This document shows positions 61,395 to 64,000 of a stretch of 64,000 nucleotides of DNA, one piece after another; within the stretch, counting starts at the first letter, position 1; the number at the start of each line of letters is the position of its first letter. A program made the position numbers and the translations under genes. The notes under the pieces were generated by a model. The model made no database searches, was not told the origin of the DNA, and saw nothing but the letters and a program-made list of their open reading frames with translations. The DNA lies in the NCBI RefSeq assembly GCF_026230175.1, contig NZ_CP104208.1, forward strand, positions 434,001 to 498,000, read 5' to 3'. Source of the DNA: Desulfovibrio mangrovi. Lineage in GTDB: Bacteria > Desulfobacterota > Desulfovibrionia > Desulfovibrionales > Desulfovibrionaceae.

Positions 61395-62441
61395 ATGACT
61401 TCGTATACTGTGTATATGGATCAGCTTCCGGGGCTGCTGGAGCTATGGGCCAAGGAGTTTCAGGTCCACGTTCCCGTGGAAGTAGAAGAAGGCATCTACG
61501 ATTTCGTGCCATGGCGAAAGGATGAGGAAATCGCCTGGGAATACGATGTTGCCTATAACACGCTGAAGCGCTTCTTCCTTCCTCCCCGAGAGACTTTGTT
61601 GCGTTTTGATCCTGCCGCGTGCACAGCGGAAGTCGTGTGCGAGGCACCCAAACAGCTTCTGTTTGGCGTGCACCCCTATGACGTGAAGGCTGCCAACCAG
61701 CTTGATACGCTCATGCGCAAGGATGTGCCGGATAACAATTTTATCGCCAGAAAGAAGAACACCGTGATCTTCGCTCTGGAGCCTGCCGCCGTGGCGCGTA
61801 ACGCTTTCTGGGCGTCCGTTGACGCGCATAAGGTGGATAACGGCTACGACCTCTACTGGACCCGCATAAGCTCTGCCTCCTTCCACGTGGAAGTTGCCAC
61901 ACGCAGGGGCAAGGAGCTGTTGCTTGCGGGTGGTCCTCTCGATCTTGCCACGGATGCGGACAAGGAAGCCACACGGCGGGCGCATCAGCGCATCGTCAAG
62001 GAATCGCTGCGCAACGGGTTGAAGTATCCGTGGCGTGAGACTGCGGACATACTGAGCCGTGCGTGGGATTCCACCCTGTGGCAGCACCGTGCGCGGCATT
62101 GCTTCTCGTGCGGCACCTGCAATCTGGTCTGTCCCACCTGCTACTGCTTCGACATGAAGGAGGAGCTGGACAACTCCCTGACCAAGGGAGAGCGCTACCG
62201 CGAATGGGACGGCTGCATGATGGACAGTTTCTCGCGCGTGGCGGGCGACCACAATTTCCGCCCGCATACCCGTGAGCGTTTCCGTCACCGCTATTACCGC
62301 AAGGGCAAATACATCTTCGACAAGATCGGCCAGTTGGGCTGCGTGGGCTGCGGCCGGTGCGTTTCCGGATGCACCTCGGGCATTGCCGATCCCAAGGCCG
62401 TATTCAATGAACTGTGGGAGGCAGACCGTCATGACTCCTGA
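61395..62441 (+). CDS. Iron-sulfur subunit, sulfhydrogenase beta / AsrA-like
   Basis: 348 residues. Two ferredoxin-type clusters near the C-terminus: HCFSCGTCNLVCPTCYCFD (about 235-255) and LGCVGCGRCVSGCTSGIADP (about 315-335). This is the layout of the beta subunit of Pyrococcus-type sulfhydrogenase and of AsrA, which carries electrons between the flavin subunit and the catalytic core. ATG 61395 has a perfect ggagga site; an in-frame start at 61266 is unlikely. Its stop overlaps the next start by 11 bp. Confidence 0.86.
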   Translation: MTSYTVYMDQLPGLLELWAKEFQVHVPVEVEEGIYDFVPWRKDEEIAWEYDVAYNTLKRFFLPPRETLLRFDPAACTAEVVCEAPKQLLFGVHPYDVKAANQLDTLMRKDVPDNNFIARKKNTVIFALEPAAVARNAFWASVDAHKVDNGYDLYWTRISSASFHVEVATRRGKELLLAGGPLDLATDADKEATRRAHQRIVKESLRNGLKYPWRETADILSRAWDSTLWQHRARHCFSCGTCNLVCPTCYCFDMKEELDNSLTKGERYREWDGCMMDSFSRVAGDHNFRPHTRERFRHRYYRKGKYIFDKIGQLGCVGCGRCVSGCTSGIADPKAVFNELWEADRHDS

Positions 62442-63264
62442 TACCCTGTTCCAATACGTTCCCACGCCCGCAACGCTGGTGAAGAAGGAAAAGCTCTCCG
62501 ACTTCGTCACCTTGTTCACCTTCCAGCCGGACAGCGGCAGGGCGCTCATGCACAAGCCCGGCCAGTTCATCATGCTTTCCATGTACGGCGTGGGCGAGGC
62601 CCCGTTCTCGGTCAGCTCGCCGCCCAACGCCTCGGGCAGCACCTTCGAGCTTGCCGTGCGCCGCATAGGCAACGTGACCAACGCCATGCACGCCATGAAG
62701 GTGGGGCAGAAGGTCGGCATCCGCGGACCTTACGGCACCAGCTTTCCCGTGCAGGACTTCGTGGGCAAGGACACCATCTTCGTGGCGGGCGGCCTCGGCT
62801 ACATTCCGCTGCGTAGTCTGCTGCACTATCAGTTGCGGCACCGCGACGAATTCGGCCGCATCATCGTCATGATCGGCTGCCGCAATCCTTCCGAGCGTAT
62901 CTTCATCGACCAGATCAAGGAACTTGAAGCGCGCGACGACGTGGAAGTCTACGAAACCGTGGATTGCGGCGACGAGAGCTGGTGCGGCAACGTGGGGCTC
63001 ATCACGTCCCTGCTGCCCCATGTCGAGATCGATCCGGACATCACCCACGTGGCCATGGTGGGCCCGCCCGTCATGTACAAGTTCGTGATCAAGCAATGTC
63101 AGGCGCGCGGCATCTCCCGCGAGAACATCTATGTTTCGTTGGAGCGCCACATGAAGTGCGGCATAGGCAAGTGCGGGCACTGCCAGATCAACGGGCTGAA
63201 TGCCTGTGTGGAAGGGCCGGTGTTCAAGTATCACGATATTCAGACCCACCCCGAAGCCATTTAG
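62431..63264 (+). CDS. FAD/NAD(P)-binding subunit, sulfhydrogenase gamma / AsrB-like
   Basis: 277 residues of the ferredoxin-NADP reductase fold. FAD site APFSVSSPP, NAD(P) site VGKDTIFVAGGLGYIPLRSLL, and a C-terminal [2Fe-2S] binding motif HMKCGIGKCGHCQINGLNAC. It links NAD(P)H to the iron-sulfur beta subunit. ATG 62431 lies inside the beta gene's last codons (11-bp overlap), so the two are coupled. High-GC codon use, slightly above upstream genes. Confidence 0.88.
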   Translation: MTPDTLFQYVPTPATLVKKEKLSDFVTLFTFQPDSGRALMHKPGQFIMLSMYGVGEAPFSVSSPPNASGSTFELAVRRIGNVTNAMHAMKVGQKVGIRGPYGTSFPVQDFVGKDTIFVAGGLGYIPLRSLLHYQLRHRDEFGRIIVMIGCRNPSERIFIDQIKELEARDDVEVYETVDCGDESWCGNVGLITSLLPHVEIDPDITHVAMVGPPVMYKFVIKQCQARGISRENIYVSLERHMKCGIGKCGHCQINGLNACVEGPVFKYHDIQTHPEAI

Positions 63265-63273
63265 GAGGACGCC

Positions 63274-64000
63274 ATGCAACGGAAACCGAAAATCGCGTTC
63301 TTTGATTTTGCGGGGTGCGAGGGCGACCAGCTTCAGGTGGCGAATCTTGAGGAAACCCTGCTCGACGTGCTGGGGCATGTGGAGGTGGTGAGCTTCCGCG
63401 AGGTGATGACCGGCCATAGCGACAATTACGACATTGCGCTGGTGGAAGGTTCCATTACCCGTCCCGAGGATGAGGAGCGGCTGAAGCAGATACGCGCCAA
63501 CGCCAAGATTCTGGTGGCCTTCGGGGCCTGTGCGACCATCGGCGGTGTGAACACCATGAAGAACTTCATGAGTGAGACCATGTATCGCCGTCAGGTCTAT
63601 GGCGACAACGCCCGCTGTTACGACACCTATGCGGCGCGGCCGCTTTCCGCCGTGGTGAAGGTGGACGCCGAGATTCACGGCTGCCCCATCGACCGTAACG
63701 AGTTTCTGCGCATCACCAAGGACCTACTCATCGGCAAGCGTCCCTTCGTGCCGGATTATCCCGTCTGCGCGGAATGCAAGCAGGTTGGCAACATCTGTCG
63801 CTACGATCTGGGCCAGTTGTGTCTGGGCATGATCACCCGCGCGGGCTGCGGCGCATGCTGCATCACCGAAGGCGCGCATTGCTGGGGCTGTCGCGGGCTT
63901 GCGCCCATGGCGAACCTTGATGCCGCCCGCTACGTGATGGAGGAGCGCGCCGGTTACAGCCGTTCCGAAGTGCAGGACCTGCTGCGCATATTCCTCAGCC
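63274..64000 (+). CDS. [NiFe]-hydrogenase small-subunit-like protein, sulfhydrogenase delta (cut by right edge)
   Basis: 242 codons visible, no stop before the edge. Starts MQRKPKIAFFDFAGCEGDQLQVANL with ggaggac upstream. It has the small-subunit pattern of proximal-cluster ligands: GCEGDQ (CxxC-related), EGSITRPEDEERL, AFGACATIGGV, EIHGCPIDR, and later CAECKQVGNIC and GCGACC. Matches the delta subunit of group 3b [NiFe] hydrogenases and F420-reducing hydrogenase gamma relatives. The large [NiFe] alpha subunit should follow outside the window. Confidence 0.86.
   Translation, partial: MQRKPKIAFFDFAGCEGDQLQVANLEETLLDVLGHVEVVSFREVMTGHSDNYDIALVEGSITRPEDEERLKQIRANAKILVAFGACATIGGVNTMKNFMSETMYRRQVYGDNARCYDTYAARPLSAVVKVDAEIHGCPIDRNEFLRITKDLLIGKRPFVPDYPVCAECKQVGNICRYDLGQLCLGMITRAGCGACCITEGAHCWGCRGLAPMANLDAARYVMEERAGYSRSEVQDLLRIFLS

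Noticed and set aside
62404-63678. 424-codon open frame antisense to the hydrogenase-like genes
   Set aside because: The sense genes carry FAD, NAD and Fe-S motifs; the antisense product is compositionally odd and has none.

Overview
The window is about 64 kb of bacterial chromosome with moderately high GC, dense single-copy genes and no rRNA, tRNA, insertion sequence, phage or CRISPR array that I can see. Gene content points to a Desulfovibrio-like deltaproteobacterium (Desulfovibrionaceae). The pointers are a DnaA-family gene beside ruvCAB and thyX, FAD-dependent ThyX, a family-2 ThiF, an STT3/PglB-type oligosaccharyltransferase, an amtB-glnB-glnD cluster, orphan periplasmic solute-binding proteins and a cytoplasmic sulfhydrogenase-type [NiFe] operon. 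The placement is inference from families and gene order; no search was run.

Layout. 1-3647 (minus): sensor histidine kinase cut by the left edge, then a CgeB-type glycosyltransferase. 3706-8236 (plus): rlmE, yebC, ruvC, ruvA, ruvB, thyX. 8237-10024: an AT-rich stretch with three DnaA-box-like repeats, then a divergent DnaA paralogue. 10233-12698: HTH-cupin regulator and acyl-CoA synthetase separated by a strongly structured spacer with a 16-bp palindrome. 12885-16716: tex, two unknown genes, tpx. 17141-21525: nitrogen-control cluster amtB-glnB-glnD behind a sigma-54 promoter. 21609-26397: TauE/SafE permease, a polar amino-acid ABC transporter, a split LysO exporter and a small cupin with a CRP-like site. 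26461-30097: retrograde lipid transport operon mlaEFDCA. 30234-33750: SPOR protein, argS, fabD. 33951-39069: rsmG, a 73-aa unknown, the STT3-like transferase with a GspG-like partner, rlmH, and a TsaC/Sua5 protein. 39398-44453: Nudix, glgA, glgB, isoaspartyl peptidase. 44533-49230: a NikL/CbiL-like periplasmic protein divergent from thiSGHFE, which is led by two tandem TPP riboswitches. 49552-51213: two paralogous orphan solute-binding proteins. 51283-58858: GT2, HD-domain protein, RicT-like PSP1 protein, metG, GH57 enzyme. 58992-60906: two tandem TPR paralogues and a small membrane protein. 61395-64000: first three genes (beta, gamma, delta) of a sulfhydrogenase-type operon cut by the right edge.

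How the genes work together. RuvABC process Holliday junctions. AmtB, PII and GlnD form a complete ammonium-sensing loop. MlaA-F without MlaB form an outer-membrane lipid asymmetry system. GlgA, GlgB and the GH57 enzyme make and remodel alpha-glucan. ThiSGHF make the thiazole and ThiE joins it to the pyrimidine, all under TPP control; thiC and thiD are not here.

Most unusual items: the DnaA paralogue with changed Walker B, sensor and DNA-contact residues; the tandem TPP riboswitches, each with its own terminator; the STT3-like enzyme paired with a pseudopilin-like protein lacking a normal prepilin motif; two equal-length TPR paralogues with an unrecognised N-terminal domain; the split LysO; and several perfect palindromes in promoter regions.
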